Made by a program: the position numbers and the translations under genes
From: Pseudomonadota bacterium
Lineage (GTDB): Bacteria; Desulfobacterota; Desulfobulbia; Desulfobulbales; SURF-16
NCBI GenBank assembly: GCA_018897105.1
Contig: JAHILF010000005.1
Span: forward strand, 1 to 64,000
DNA length: 64,000 nt
Direction of reading: 5' to 3'
In this document: in pieces, positions 25,639 through 35,326 of the stretch
Numbering within the stretch: position 1 is the first letter of the stretch
How the letters are laid out: the number at the start of each line of letters is the position of its first letter
Notes under the pieces: generated by a model
Database searches by the model: none
What the model saw: only the letters and a program-made list of their open reading frames with translations
Told to the model about the DNA's origin: nothing

Positions 25639-26571
25639 TCAGTTGCCATACAGTGTTTTATACTTTTCCTGCAGCTGCAGAAGATTATCCAGGTATTTGT
25701 CCTTGTTCTCCAGGCCGGATGTCGCGGTCATTTCCTCGATAAGGCTGTTGATGGGATATCTGATATCAATGCCCAGGGGATTGGCGTTTTTCATGTTGGC
25801 CAGGTCCATGACCAGTACGCAGTAATATTTGACCAAGGTTCTGAAAGCCGGTTCGCGGCGTAACAGATAGGACTGGCCGCCCAGTGTATTGAGAAAGAAG
25901 GTCGAGTAACTGTACATATCCTCCATGGGCAACTGGATCGGATATTGAATGTTCTGACACTCATCACGGTGCAGGATGAGAGAGTAAAACTCAGCCAGCA
26001 CCGGTTCTAACTGACCTTTTTCCAGGGCCATGATTTTTTTCAGGGTAAAGATATTTTTTTCCCCCAGGACACGATAAAAGTGAGCCGCATTCTGGAGTAT
26101 GGACAGGAGATTGTCCGTTTCTCTGGTGATGGTGGGTTTGTTGGTCCGCAGTTTATTGATAATCGTGGTGAAGTATGCCTTTGAACCCCCTTCCAGGGTG
26201 AGGTCGATAATGTAATCCTCCTGGTCCAGTCGGGCAAAAAACGCATCAATTCCGGCTGAGGTGGTTTTGCAGGGATCCATGGTAATGTCTTGGCCGGCTG
26301 CCTGGTTATCGGCTTCGGCACCGGACTCGGCCTGCATGCCGGCTGAGTCGCTCTGGCCGGTGGATTTGGAGCCTTCCTGGGTGGAAAGTTCTTTGTCAAG
26401 AATAGTCATCTTTTCCTGGAGTTTCTGCTGCTCCTGCTCCAGGGAGATGGCCGTTCTCTTGTCCGCTTTTCTGTTGGCATTAACTAGGAGCAATGCTGCA
26501 ACAGCGGCAAGGACGAGAAGAACAAGGATAATAATTGTTTTGGTGGGGGTGGTTTTCGTGGCGTTTGACAT
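25639..26571 (-). CDS. Membrane-anchored protein of unknown function
   Basis: The 310-residue protein has one N-terminal TM (IIILVLLVLAAVAALLLVNA, about 14-33), then a coiled-coil-prone stretch (LEQEQQKLQEKMTILDKELS). A low-complexity Ser/Gly/Gln linker follows, then a helical C-terminal domain (LTLEGGSKAYFTTIINKLRT, LRREPAFRTLVKYYCVLVMD). It is probably a bitopic protein with the bulk in the periplasm. AAGAAGTG precedes the ATG. I do not recognise a family. It is convergent with the RyR cassette and shares its terminator. Confidence 0.75.
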   Translation of the reverse strand: MSNATKTTPTKTIIILVLLVLAAVAALLLVNANRKADKRTAISLEQEQQKLQEKMTILDKELSTQEGSKSTGQSDSAGMQAESGAEADNQAAGQDITMDPCKTTSAGIDAFFARLDQEDYIIDLTLEGGSKAYFTTIINKLRTNKPTITRETDNLLSILQNAAHFYRVLGEKNIFTLKKIMALEKGQLEPVLAEFYSLILHRDECQNIQYPIQLPMEDMYSYSTFFLNTLGGQSYLLRREPAFRTLVKYYCVLVMDLANMKNANPLGIDIRYPINSLIEEMTATSGLENKDKYLDNLLQLQEKYKTLYGN

Positions 26572-26732
26572 GATTATTCACTTCTTGTCATTTAAAGATT
26601 TTTTTTGATAATATATGACGAAATAGGACTTCTGCATGGCTTGGAAGGATTTTATTTGTTATGCTGCAAGTTAATGTATCTTGCTTTGTTTATTCCGTCA
26701 AACAGAAATACGAATGGTTTCGTAATAACTCC

Positions 26733-26815
26733 CGGCACCGAATTTTCGTGACGATAAATAAGGAATTTATCATGCACTGTATGGCTGTCGAGAGGTTGTT
26801 GCGAGACAGTCAAAT
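26733..26815. repeat. GGCACCGAATTT...GACAGTCAAA intergenic repeat, copy 1
   Basis: The stretch GGCACCGAATTTTCGTGACG...TTATCATGCACTGTATGGCTGTCGAGAGG recurs nearly unchanged within 40769-40829. Its right end GTTGTTGCGAGACAGTCAAA also occurs at 35281-35300. It is a mosaic of repeat modules lying directly upstream of the CheY-like gene. No coding role is evident. Confidence 0.7.
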
Positions 26816-26850
26816 ATTTTTTCTTATATCCCCCTGACATCAATCTGTAA

Positions 26851-27276
26851 ATGGTCAGCGGACAACAAAATAACGATAGCAGCTCTTTCCTTGATTATAT
26901 GACAAAGGCATCCGTGAAACTTCTGGTGGTGGATGATTCAAGGGTAATGAGGCGCATTATCTCCTCATTCCTGGCAAAAATGGGATATGAAGATGTGCTG
27001 GAGGCGTCGGACGCCAACAGCGCCCTGAAGATTATTGCCACAGAGCCGGTTGCGGCGGTCATTTCCGACTATTCCATGCCCGGTTTGAATGGCCTGGATC
27101 TCTTGAAGGCCATCCGCCGTGACCCCATGCATAAGAACCTGCCGTTTGTCATGGTAACAGCCGAGGCGCAACTCGGGCAGATAATCGCCGCATTCAGAGA
27201 AGGGGCGCAGCAGTATGTAACCAAACCTTTTACCGCCGAATATATGGAGTATATCATTAAAAAGGTTATGCGGTAA
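26851..27276 (+). CDS. CheY-like single-domain response regulator
   Basis: The 141-residue protein is one receiver domain: VDDSRVMRRI, phospho-acceptor Asp in VISDYSMPGLNGLDLL, the conserved Ser/Thr position in MVTAEAQ, and Lys in YVTKPF. There is no output domain, so it acts by protein contact, as CheY does. The start is unclear: the track ATG (26851) and an ATG 16 codons later (26899, MTKASVKLLVVDD) both lack strong ribosome-binding sites. No cognate kinase or chemotaxis gene is nearby. The next gene, an unknown 185-aa protein, starts 27 bp downstream. Confidence 0.9.
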   Translation: MVSGQQNNDSSSFLDYMTKASVKLLVVDDSRVMRRIISSFLAKMGYEDVLEASDANSALKIIATEPVAAVISDYSMPGLNGLDLLKAIRRDPMHKNLPFVMVTAEAQLGQIIAAFREGAQQYVTKPFTAEYMEYIIKKVMR

Positions 27277-27303
27277 TCATGGCACGGCAATAACAAAAAT
27301 TGT

Positions 27304-27861
27304 ATGATCTTGAATATGATATCTTTTCCGAATAAGAAAAAGAGCAATAACTGGCTGGAGAGATGTCTTCCCTTTGTCTCAAAAAGTCCGGAAATGAAGA
27401 TCAGGTGGCTTATCGGTGTCTTCAGAAAAGGAATTTTGTCCCAGGAGGAAATAACTCCTTATATCCGTTTATTGCTGCTTGAGAAAAGCGGGGAGGAACA
27501 GGGACAACTCAAGCAAGCATTCAGTGAACTTGAGGTGGAGATGCAGTATCGTTTTCTGGAGGCGGCAGATATCTATGATACACCGAAATTGTTTGCCTTA
27601 TGTCCGAATCCGACATTGAGACACGCGGAAATTGCCCTTTTGAAGAAAATCCCACCCTATGAGAAAAAAACGCAGCTCATTCTTGACAAGATTTTTTATG
27701 CCATAAGGGATCATTCCAGGGGAATGCTTGAGCAGGCGGCTGAATTGTTGATCAAGGAAGGGAAAGCTCCGGAGAATTTTCGGGATAATTATTCAAGATT
27801 TCAGGAAATTCTGCAGGATGAGGAATTACTTCTCTCGCTTTACCCCAATGCCAGGGGATGA
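27304..27861 (+). CDS. Hypothetical helical protein
   Basis: The 185-residue protein is charged and helix-rich, with no signal peptide or TM. Segments such as SKSPEMKIRWLIGVFRKGIL, FLEAADIYDTPKLFALCPNP and HAEIALLKKIPPYEKKTQLI suggest HEAT/TPR-like helical pairs. I do not recognise a family. It follows the CheY-like gene by 27 bp on the same strand and may be its operon partner. A start at the second Met (MISFPNKKK) is also possible. Confidence 0.6.
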   Translation: MILNMISFPNKKKSNNWLERCLPFVSKSPEMKIRWLIGVFRKGILSQEEITPYIRLLLLEKSGEEQGQLKQAFSELEVEMQYRFLEAADIYDTPKLFALCPNPTLRHAEIALLKKIPPYEKKTQLILDKIFYAIRDHSRGMLEQAAELLIKEGKAPENFRDNYSRFQEILQDEELLLSLYPNARG

Positions 27862-27894
27862 CAGGACAAAATATTGGTGTACTCAAGTCTGGGG

Positions 27895-27929
27895 GCAACT
27901 GGATGCTGGCCGTACCGACATCCAGTTGC
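27895..27929. terminator. Hairpin between convergent genes
   Basis: A perfect 11-bp stem (GCAACTGGATG / CATCCAGTTGC) with a 13-nt loop lies midway between two convergent genes. No strong T-run follows on either strand, so termination is plausible but not certain. Confidence 0.45.
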
Positions 27930-27944
27930 ATAGATCCGCTTGAA

Positions 27945-28208
27945 CTATTTCTTTTTCTTGCCGCCTGAGGCCCTCTTTGCTGCTTTCAGAGGGTTGACCT
28001 TGATGGTGCTGACAACTATCTCAGGTTTTTTGTGGGTGGCAAAATTGCAGATACCCAGACGCCATTTTGCATCGGGAAAGGCGAAAGTCTGACAATACTT
28101 GTTATTGTTTGCCTCGACGACTCTGTCGCATCCATCACACTGATCAATGATGGGATTAAAAAAACCGCTGCTTTGCAGTTCACTTGCTGTCGGTGCATTG
28201 GTAGCCAT
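27945..28208 (-). CDS. PxxKW family cysteine-rich protein
   Basis: The 87-residue protein has the family-naming motif FPDAKWRLGICNFATH. Four Cys (IDQCDGCDRVV, NKYCQTF, LGICNF) could bind a metal or cluster. The tail is strongly basic (KAAKRASGGKKKK). AAGGAGGATCC lies upstream of the ATG. The family is typical of sulfate reducers and related deltaproteobacteria and has no proven function. Confidence 0.85.
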   Translation of the reverse strand: MATNAPTASELQSSGFFNPIIDQCDGCDRVVEANNNKYCQTFAFPDAKWRLGICNFATHKKPEIVVSTIKVNPLKAAKRASGGKKKK

Positions 28209-28549
28209 GACAGGATCCTCCTTGTATGAAAAATAAGAATATTTGTCTCAATAGAAAAATAAATTTGTGTTTACGAAACATATCTATCTAAATGAAAGAG
28301 ATGGCTCTGTCAACAGAAAAAAGTGCCTTGGAACCATGCTGCCGGCCCGTGGTCAGGTTTTTGCATCAGTTTGGGGTGAATGGAGAAAAAGTCCATAAGA
28401 AATGGAAAATATTGTCAATAAAGTTGTATTTCCGCAAATCTTGATATAAAATTTATTTCTGGATGCTGGTGATCAGCCGCTTTGCGGTGAAAAAAAACAT
28501 TTCACTTTCGTGAGTGTCTCATCCTGTAACGAAACAAAAGGATAATTTC
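28209..28549. other. Intergenic region between divergent PxxKW and pilC genes
   Basis: About 340 bp without a gene. It is AT-rich near both ends, fitting divergent promoters. A TATAAA-like box (about 28445) lies upstream of pilC but lacks a good partner -35 box, so no promoter is claimed. No repeat family members were seen. Confidence 0.4.
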
Positions 28550-29758
28550 ATGCCTGTCTATGTCTGGAAGGGAGTTAATTCATACGGTGAGAAGAGAAAA
28601 GGAAAAATCGAGGCTCACAGTGAAGCTGCCGCGCTTTCCCAGTTAAAGAAGATCAGAATCAAGCCGAGCGTTCTGAAGGAGGCGCAAAAAGATATTTTCA
28701 GCAACATTGCCATGTTCCAGCCGAAGGTGACCGGCAAGGATGTGGTGATTTTTACCCGGCAGCTGTCAACGATGATTGATGCCGGTCTTCCTCTGGTGCA
28801 AAGTCTGGATATTCTCGCGGCTCAGCAGGAAAATATTACTTTTAAAAAAATACTGACCGCTATCCGTACTGACGTCGAATCAGGTATGACCTTTGCCGAC
28901 GGCATGAAAAAACACCCCAAGGTTTTTGACAATCTCTACTGCAACATGATTGATGCCGGTGAAGTCGGCGGTATTCTCGACACCATTCTGACCCGTCTTG
29001 CCAACTTTATGGAAAAAAGCATGGTCCTGAAAAAAAAGATCAAGGGTGCCATGACCTATCCGGTGATCTGTCTCTGTATCGCTCTCGTCATCACTGCCGT
29101 CATTTTGATATTTGTCGTACCGGTTTTTGCCAAAATGTTTGCCGATTTCGGTTCGGCGCTCCCGGCTCCCACCCAGATTGTGGTCGACGCCAGTGATTTT
29201 GTCAAAAGTAATTTTTTCTTCATGGGCGCAGCCATTGTCTTTGTCGTTGTCGGCATCAAGAAAATTTATAACACGGAAAAGGGGCGGAAAAAAATCGACA
29301 AACTGGTCATTAACGCTCCTGTATTCGGGCCGCTTATCCGCAAGGTGGCGGTGGCAAAATTCAGCAGAACACTGGGCACCATGCTGCGCAGCGGCGTCCC
29401 CATTCTGGATTCGCTGACCGTGGTCGGCAAAACATCGGGCAACACGGTTATCGAGCAGGCAGTATTCAGGGTGGCGGACAGCATTACTGAGGGACGTTCC
29501 ATTGCCGAACCGTTGGAAGAGACGGGTGTTTTCCCCAGTATGGTTGTGCAGATGATCAATGTTGGTGAGGCCACGGGTGCTCTTGACACCATGCTGGAGA
29601 AGATTGCGGATTTTTACGATGAAGAGGTTGATCAGGCTGTGGAGAACATGACCGCCATGATTGAGCCTTTTATGATGGTTTTTCTCGGTGGTCTCATCGG
29701 CGGACTTGTCATCGCCATGTATCTGCCGATTTTCAAGATGGCGAGCGTTGTCGGTTAG
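28550..29758 (+). CDS. pilC: Type IV pilus inner-membrane platform protein (PilC/GspF family)
   Basis: The 402-residue protein has the two T2SSF repeats of the family. The first has FTRQLSTMIDAGLPLVQSLD, the second KFSRTLGTMLRSGVPILDSL; each is followed by TM helices (MTYPVICLCIALVITAVILI and the C-terminal MMVFLGGLIGGLVIAMYLPI). PilC anchors the assembly and retraction ATPases at the inner membrane. The ATG at 28550 (MPVYVWKG, AGGATAA upstream) is the family start, 12 codons inside the track ORF. No pilB, pilT or pilin genes are in the window, so it is an isolated locus. Confidence 0.9.
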   Translation: MPVYVWKGVNSYGEKRKGKIEAHSEAAALSQLKKIRIKPSVLKEAQKDIFSNIAMFQPKVTGKDVVIFTRQLSTMIDAGLPLVQSLDILAAQQENITFKKILTAIRTDVESGMTFADGMKKHPKVFDNLYCNMIDAGEVGGILDTILTRLANFMEKSMVLKKKIKGAMTYPVICLCIALVITAVILIFVVPVFAKMFADFGSALPAPTQIVVDASDFVKSNFFFMGAAIVFVVVGIKKIYNTEKGRKKIDKLVINAPVFGPLIRKVAVAKFSRTLGTMLRSGVPILDSLTVVGKTSGNTVIEQAVFRVADSITEGRSIAEPLEETGVFPSMVVQMINVGEATGALDTMLEKIADFYDEEVDQAVENMTAMIEPFMMVFLGGLIGGLVIAMYLPIFKMASVVG

Positions 29759-29844
29759 GATGTCTTTTCCCCCCTTTCTCGGCCGGCCCGCATCTTTTTT
29801 TAGGCCATTTGCTTGTTTTAAAAAAGAAAATTACTTAGTTATTG

Positions 29845-29873
29845 TTGACAAAACATCAAGTTGAATTGATAAT
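29845..29873 (+). promoter_or_regulatory. Sigma-70-type promoter for enolase
   Basis: TTGACA (29845-29850) and GATAAT (29868-29873) are separated by 17 bp, one mismatch from the consensus pair. It lies 80 bp upstream of the eno ATG and points the right way. Confidence 0.7.
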
Positions 29874-29941
29874 TGTCTAAGTTGTATCAGCAAAAAAAAT
29901 CAAGATGATGATTTGCATCGCTTTCACAGCAATAAAATTGA

Positions 29942-31246
<1,305 letters not shown>

Positions 31247-31297
31247 GCATGTCTGACCACAACCCTATGGTTCTACAAATGATGGAGGTTTAGCAAC

Positions 31298-31585
31298 ATG
31301 ACCCTGACTAAGGCTGATTTGGTGCAGAAAATTTATCAAACGCATAATTTAACAAAGGCACAGGCAACCTCGATTGTTGAAACATTCCTGAAAATCAGCA
31401 AGGATTGTCTGGCTAATGGCGATGATCTTCTGATAAGCGGTTTTGGCAAGTTCAACATTAAAGACAAAAATGCCAGAAGGGGACGTAATCCTCAGACCGG
31501 CAAGGAGTTGATCCTGACTGCCCGCAAGGTGGTTACCTTCAAGCCGTCAGGGATCCTGCGCGACAGAGTAAACGGGATTCTATAA
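31298..31585 (+). CDS. ihfA: Integration host factor subunit alpha (HU/IHF family)
   Basis: The 95-residue protein covers the whole HU/IHF fold: MTLTKADLVQKIYQ, the beta-arm start SGFGKFNIKDKNARRGRNPQ and the DNA-intercalating Pro region NPQTGKELIL. The alpha-type assignment rests on the ARRGRNPQTG region and N-terminus; a general HU-like protein is possible. It bends DNA and would assist the sigma-54 promoters implied by the activators in this window. GGAGG lies upstream of the ATG. A T-rich hairpin follows the gene. Confidence 0.85.
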   Translation: MTLTKADLVQKIYQTHNLTKAQATSIVETFLKISKDCLANGDDLLISGFGKFNIKDKNARRGRNPQTGKELILTARKVVTFKPSGILRDRVNGIL

Positions 31586-31640
31586 CAGACATTCCAGGTA
31601 AAGACTCAAACAGAACCTTTGCTGTCTGTTTTGTCCTGTC

Positions 31641-31685
31641 AGACGGGTGCGTTTTTCCGAAATGGAAAACTACCCGTCTTTTTTT
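31641..31685 (+). terminator. Intrinsic terminator after ihfA
   Basis: AGACGGGT (31641) pairs with ACCCGTCT (31672), with an inner GTTTTTCC/GGAAAAC stem, followed by TTTTTTT. It separates the eno-ihfA unit from the lipid A genes. Confidence 0.85.
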
Positions 31686-31841
31686 ATTGTTCAGACGGGA
31701 ATTTCTGATAGATTAAGAGCTTATTTGCCGAACAACCTGCTAAGCACGTGAGCAATAAAGATTGATGGGGGGTCTGATGGGCATGATACCCTCAGAGGTA
31801 TTGCAGATCCCGGACAGTAAATAATAACGCAGAGCAAAATA

Positions 31842-32903
31842 ATGACACAGAAAACAAGAACACTGGCGGAGCTTGCCGCGTTAGTCGAAGGAGAATTGCT
31901 CGGTGACCCGGAGGTGAGGATCGCCGCTTTCAATGATGTGGCCCACGCATCTGCCGGGGAGATCACCTTCATCGCCCAAGGGAAATATGCTGACCAGTTG
32001 GAGCGGAGCAAAGCCTCGGCGGTCATTGTGCCCCAAAATATACAGGAAGTTGCCCTGCCGGCTATCCGGGTAAAAAATCCCTACCTGGCGGCCGCCATGA
32101 TTCATAACCTGTTTTATAAAAGGCTGCTCCCGGCCCCGGGGATCCATGAGAGTGCCGTGATCGGCGCGGATTGCCGCATTGCTGCTTCGGTGTCCATTGC
32201 CCCGTTGGCGGTTGTCGGCCGGGGAGTCACCCTTGGGGAAGAAGTTGTCATCGAGTCCGGGGTAGTTATCGGCGATGACGTGATCATCGGCGATGGGACA
32301 ATTCTTGAGGCAAACGTGGTGGTGCGGACGGGCTGCAGAATCGGCAGTCGGGTGATTCTTTACAGCGGCGCGGTGATCGGCAGTGACGGCTTTGGCTATG
32401 CCACCAATTCCCGTGGCATCCATATCAAGCGTCCCCAGGTCGGCAATGTGGTGCTTGAAGATGACGTCGAGATCGGAGCAAATACCTGCATTGACAGGGC
32501 CACCTTCGGCAGTACGGTGATCGGCAAGGGCACGAAAATCGATAATCTGGTGCAGATCGGCCATAATGCGGAGGTCGGAGAGGGATGCCTGATGGTGTCT
32601 CAAAGCGGACTTGCCGGCAGCTGCAAACTGGGCAATGGCGTTGTGTTGGCCGGCCAATCCGGGGTTGGAGATCATGTTGAGGTCGGCGACGGGGTCATGG
32701 CTGCGGGCCGGAGCGGCATCAACAGCAACGTCAAGCCGGGCTCGGTGGTTGCCGGTTTCCCGGCTATCGCCTATAAGGAATGGCTGCAGGCGGCCACGGC
32801 TTTTTCCCGGATTCCCCAGTTGTTGAAAGATGTTCGCCGCTTGCGTAGGCAGGTGAGTGAACTGGCAGGCGATGGAAAAAATAAGGAGACAGGAGATGAG
32901 TGA
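31842..32903 (+). CDS. lpxD: UDP-3-O-(3-hydroxyacyl)glucosamine N-acyltransferase
   Basis: The 353-residue protein has the LpxD N-terminal uridine-binding domain (RTLAELAALVEGELLGDPEV, then VKNPYLAAAMIHNLF) and a long left-handed beta helix of hexapeptide repeats. The active-site region is TRAcyl-type: VQIGHNAEVGEGCLMVSQSG carries the catalytic His. It adds the second acyl chain from acyl-ACP in lipid A biosynthesis. Its stop overlaps the fabZ start by 8 bp. The order lpxD-fabZ-lpxA-lpxI is the classic lipid A cluster. Confidence 0.95.
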   Translation: MTQKTRTLAELAALVEGELLGDPEVRIAAFNDVAHASAGEITFIAQGKYADQLERSKASAVIVPQNIQEVALPAIRVKNPYLAAAMIHNLFYKRLLPAPGIHESAVIGADCRIAASVSIAPLAVVGRGVTLGEEVVIESGVVIGDDVIIGDGTILEANVVVRTGCRIGSRVILYSGAVIGSDGFGYATNSRGIHIKRPQVGNVVLEDDVEIGANTCIDRATFGSTVIGKGTKIDNLVQIGHNAEVGEGCLMVSQSGLAGSCKLGNGVVLAGQSGVGDHVEVGDGVMAAGRSGINSNVKPGSVVAGFPAIAYKEWLQAATAFSRIPQLLKDVRRLRRQVSELAGDGKNKETGDE

Positions 32904-33342
32904 AGTCGTTACGCAATATGATATCAATGAAATTTTAAAGCTGCTTCCCCACCGCTACCCCTTTATTCTGGTTGACCGGGTTCTTGCGGTGACACCCGGT
33001 GAAGCAATCAGGGCATTAAAAAATGTCACCATTAATGAGCCCTTTTTCCAAGGGCATTTCCCCTCCGAGCCGGTAATGCCCGGAGTGCTGGTGATGGAGG
33101 GGATGGCCCAGGCAGGTGCGATCCTGGCCTACCTTACCGATAAAGAGAAGATCGGCAAGAATCTTGTTTATTTTGCCGGCATGGATGGGGTGCGTTTCAG
33201 GAAAAAAATTGTTCCCGGTGATCAGATTATCTATGAATTAAATATCATAAAACGTAAAGCAAAACTTTTCAAAATTGCCGGCAAGGCCTTTGTGGATGGC
33301 CAGCTGGCAGCAGAGGCGGAACTGATGGCCACCTTTTCCTGA
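32896..33342 (+). CDS. fabZ: 3-hydroxyacyl-ACP dehydratase
   Basis: The 148-residue hot-dog-fold enzyme has LLPHRYPFILVDRV with the catalytic His and GHFPSEPVMPGVLVMEGMAQ with the catalytic Glu. It dehydrates 3-hydroxyacyl-ACP in fatty acid elongation and competes with LpxA/LpxD for substrate, which explains its placement. The ATG at 32896 has AAGGAGACAGG upstream and overlaps the lpxD stop; the track ORF starts 13 codons too early. Confidence 0.96.
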   Translation: MSEVVTQYDINEILKLLPHRYPFILVDRVLAVTPGEAIRALKNVTINEPFFQGHFPSEPVMPGVLVMEGMAQAGAILAYLTDKEKIGKNLVYFAGMDGVRFRKKIVPGDQIIYELNIIKRKAKLFKIAGKAFVDGQLAAEAELMATFS

Positions 33343-33500
33343 TACCTCTTGCCGGCTGCGAGAAAGGCTGGTAATTGCAGGCCGTCTGTGTTAAACAGAC
33401 AAGTTTTCATTACCACTTTCCACCCCTGTGCAAATGAGGTTGGAAACCGGCACGCCGGCATGCATCTTAATACATGTAACACTTAACATCTTGTGAAAAT

Positions 33501-34301
33501 ATGACTATTCACCCTACAGCTATTATTGACTCGGGTGCTGAACTCGATTCCTCAGTTTCTGTCGGACCCTATGCGATTATCGGCAAAGGGGTCAGGATCG
33601 ATGCTGACTCCCAGATAGGCCCCCATGCCTTTCTTTCCGGCCCTCTCACCATCGGTAAGGCCAATAACATCGGGGCCTTTTCCTGCATCGGCGCTCCTCC
33701 CCAGGACATCAAATATAAGGGCGAGGAAACCTTACTGAAAATCGGTGACGGCAATATCATCAGGGAATACTGTTCCCTCCATCGCGGCAGCCCAGGCGGT
33801 CACGGGGTCACCACCATCGGCAGCAACTGCATGCTCATGGCCTATTCCCATGTGGCCCATGACTGCACGATCGGCAACAACGTCATTCTGGTCAATAATG
33901 CCACCCTGGGTGGGCACGTGGAGATCGGCGATCGGGTCACCGTGGGCGGCATGACGGCTGTCCATCAGTTCTCCCGTATCGGGGAATACTCTTTTATCGG
34001 CGGCATGTCCGGTATCAGCATGGATGTACCGCCCTATGTTATCGTAGCCGGCATCCGCAATGACATGCAGGTGCGCGGCATTAACAAGATCGGGCTCAAG
34101 CGGGCCGGATTCAGCAATGACGATATCAGAAATCTCGGCAGGGCATTTACCTTGATATTCAAAACCAGGGAATTGCTGCTTCAGGAAGCGCTGGAGAAGG
34201 TGAAGACGGAAATTCCCGATTCCGCCCCGGTGGCGAGGATGGTAGAATTTTTCAATGTTTCCAACCGCAATGTGGTTAGATTAAGCAGTGATGACGAGTA
34301 G
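33501..34301 (+). CDS. lpxA: UDP-N-acetylglucosamine O-acyltransferase
   Basis: The 266-residue protein is a hexapeptide-repeat beta helix (IHPTAIIDSGAELDSSVSVG onward) with the LpxA catalytic His in LMAYSHVAHDCTIGNN and family signature GAPPQDIKYKGE. A C-terminal helical cap follows (RAGFSNDDIRNLGRAF). It performs the first step of lipid A synthesis, acylating UDP-GlcNAc. About 160 bp separate it from fabZ, with a small hairpin (GTCTGT/ACAGAC) but no clear promoter. Its end overlaps lpxI. Confidence 0.96.
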   Translation: MTIHPTAIIDSGAELDSSVSVGPYAIIGKGVRIDADSQIGPHAFLSGPLTIGKANNIGAFSCIGAPPQDIKYKGEETLLKIGDGNIIREYCSLHRGSPGGHGVTTIGSNCMLMAYSHVAHDCTIGNNVILVNNATLGGHVEIGDRVTVGGMTAVHQFSRIGEYSFIGGMSGISMDVPPYVIVAGIRNDMQVRGINKIGLKRAGFSNDDIRNLGRAFTLIFKTRELLLQEALEKVKTEIPDSAPVARMVEFFNVSNRNVVRLSSDDE

Positions 34302-35124
34302 GATCGGGATCATTGCCGGCGGGGGGCAGTTTCCCTATCTTTTTGCCGAAGCGGCGAAAAAAGCCGGGCGTGAGGTGGTCATTATCGGCCACAAAGGGGA
34401 GAGCCATCCTGATCTGGAGGCCATAGCGGATTGTTTCTGCTGGGTGAAACTCGGTCAGCTGGGCAAGATCATCAAATTCTTCCAAAAAGAGAAGGTGGAG
34501 GAAACGGTCTTTCTCGGCACGATCACCAAAACCCGTATTTTCCGCGATGTGCTCCCTGACCTGAAAGGGATATCCCTGTGGAATAAAATTGATGTGCGCC
34601 AGGATGATGCCATCCTGCGGGCCTTTGCGGGTGAGCTGGAAAAGGAGGGGATCAAGGTGCTTGACTCCACCCTTTATCTGCAGCATCTTCTTTTCCCGGC
34701 CGGCATTCTCACCTGCAAAAAGCCGACTGCCGGCCAGAGGCGTGATATTGACTTTGGTTTTCAGATGGCCCGTGCCATCGGTAAACTTGATATCGGCCAG
34801 TGCGTGGTGGTCCGCGATATGGCGGTCGTGGCCGTGGAGGCCATCGAGGGAACGGATGCCGCCATCAAAAGGGGCGGAGCCCTGGCCCGGGAAAAAGCAG
34901 TAGTGGTGAAGGTGAAAAAACCTGACCAGGATTTTCGCTTTGATCTGCCGGCCATTGGTCCGACTACCATTGAATCCATGCAGGAAGTAAGGGCTGCCGT
35001 ATTGGCTGTTGAAGCAGGCCAGGCTCTTTTTTTTGATCGGGAGACGGTGATAAGCCAGGCCGATAAGGCCGGAATTGTGGTGGTCGGGGTGCAAGTGGGA
35101 GCAGACGGCAGGTTGGAGTTCTGA
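34291..35124 (+). CDS. lpxI: UDP-2,3-diacylglucosamine diphosphatase LpxI
   Basis: The 277-residue protein matches LpxI (former DUF1009): RIGIIAGGGQFPYLFAEAAK at the start, FLGTITKTRIFRDVLPD, and the C-terminal catalytic domain with FGFQMARAIGKLDIGQCVVV, AVEAIEGTDAAIKRGG and DLPAIGPTTIESM. It hydrolyses UDP-diacylglucosamine to lipid X and replaces LpxH in deltaproteobacteria. The ATG at 34291 (or GTG at 34288) lies within the end of lpxA, so translation is probably coupled. Confidence 0.95.
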   Translation: MTSRIGIIAGGGQFPYLFAEAAKKAGREVVIIGHKGESHPDLEAIADCFCWVKLGQLGKIIKFFQKEKVEETVFLGTITKTRIFRDVLPDLKGISLWNKIDVRQDDAILRAFAGELEKEGIKVLDSTLYLQHLLFPAGILTCKKPTAGQRRDIDFGFQMARAIGKLDIGQCVVVRDMAVVAVEAIEGTDAAIKRGGALAREKAVVVKVKKPDQDFRFDLPAIGPTTIESMQEVRAAVLAVEAGQALFFDRETVISQADKAGIVVVGVQVGADGRLEF

Positions 35125-35154
35125 TCAGTCCCACACCTCAAACTTGATGGCTGC

Positions 35155-35178
35155 GTATTGATGCCCTTTGAGGGTAAA
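35155..35178. repeat. GTATTTATGCCCCTTGCGGG-type repeat unit, second site
   Basis: GTATTGATGCCCTTTGAGGGTAAA, a variant of the unit at 4529-4552. As there, it is followed within about 15 bp by a CACAGAG-type repeat. Confidence 0.6.
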
Positions 35179-35190
35179 ATAAGTCATTTT

Positions 35191-35300
35191 TTCACCACCG
35201 AGCACGCAGAGATCACAGAGAACGTTTTTATTACTGATAGTTAGCTCTGTTGGCTCGGTGCTCTCCGTGGTTAATTTTCAGTTGTTGCGAGACAGTCAAA
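35191..35300. repeat. CACAGAG/CTCTGTG inverted repeat, copy 3, with GACAGTCAAA tail
   Basis: Third copy of the family (GCAGAGATCACAGAGAACG on the left, GTGCTCTCCGTGGTTAATTT on the right). It runs into GTTGTTGCGAGACAGTCAAA, which also ends the repeat at 26733-26815. It fills the space between lpxI and the nucleotidyltransferase gene and ends 27 bp before that start codon. Confidence 0.7.
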
Positions 35301-35326
35301 CTTTCAATTTTTTCAGCATTTTTTTC

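Noticed and set aside
31881-32927. 348-residue minus-strand ORF antisense to lpxD
   Set aside because: Produced by the regular hexapeptide-repeat codons of lpxD on the other strand. No family features.
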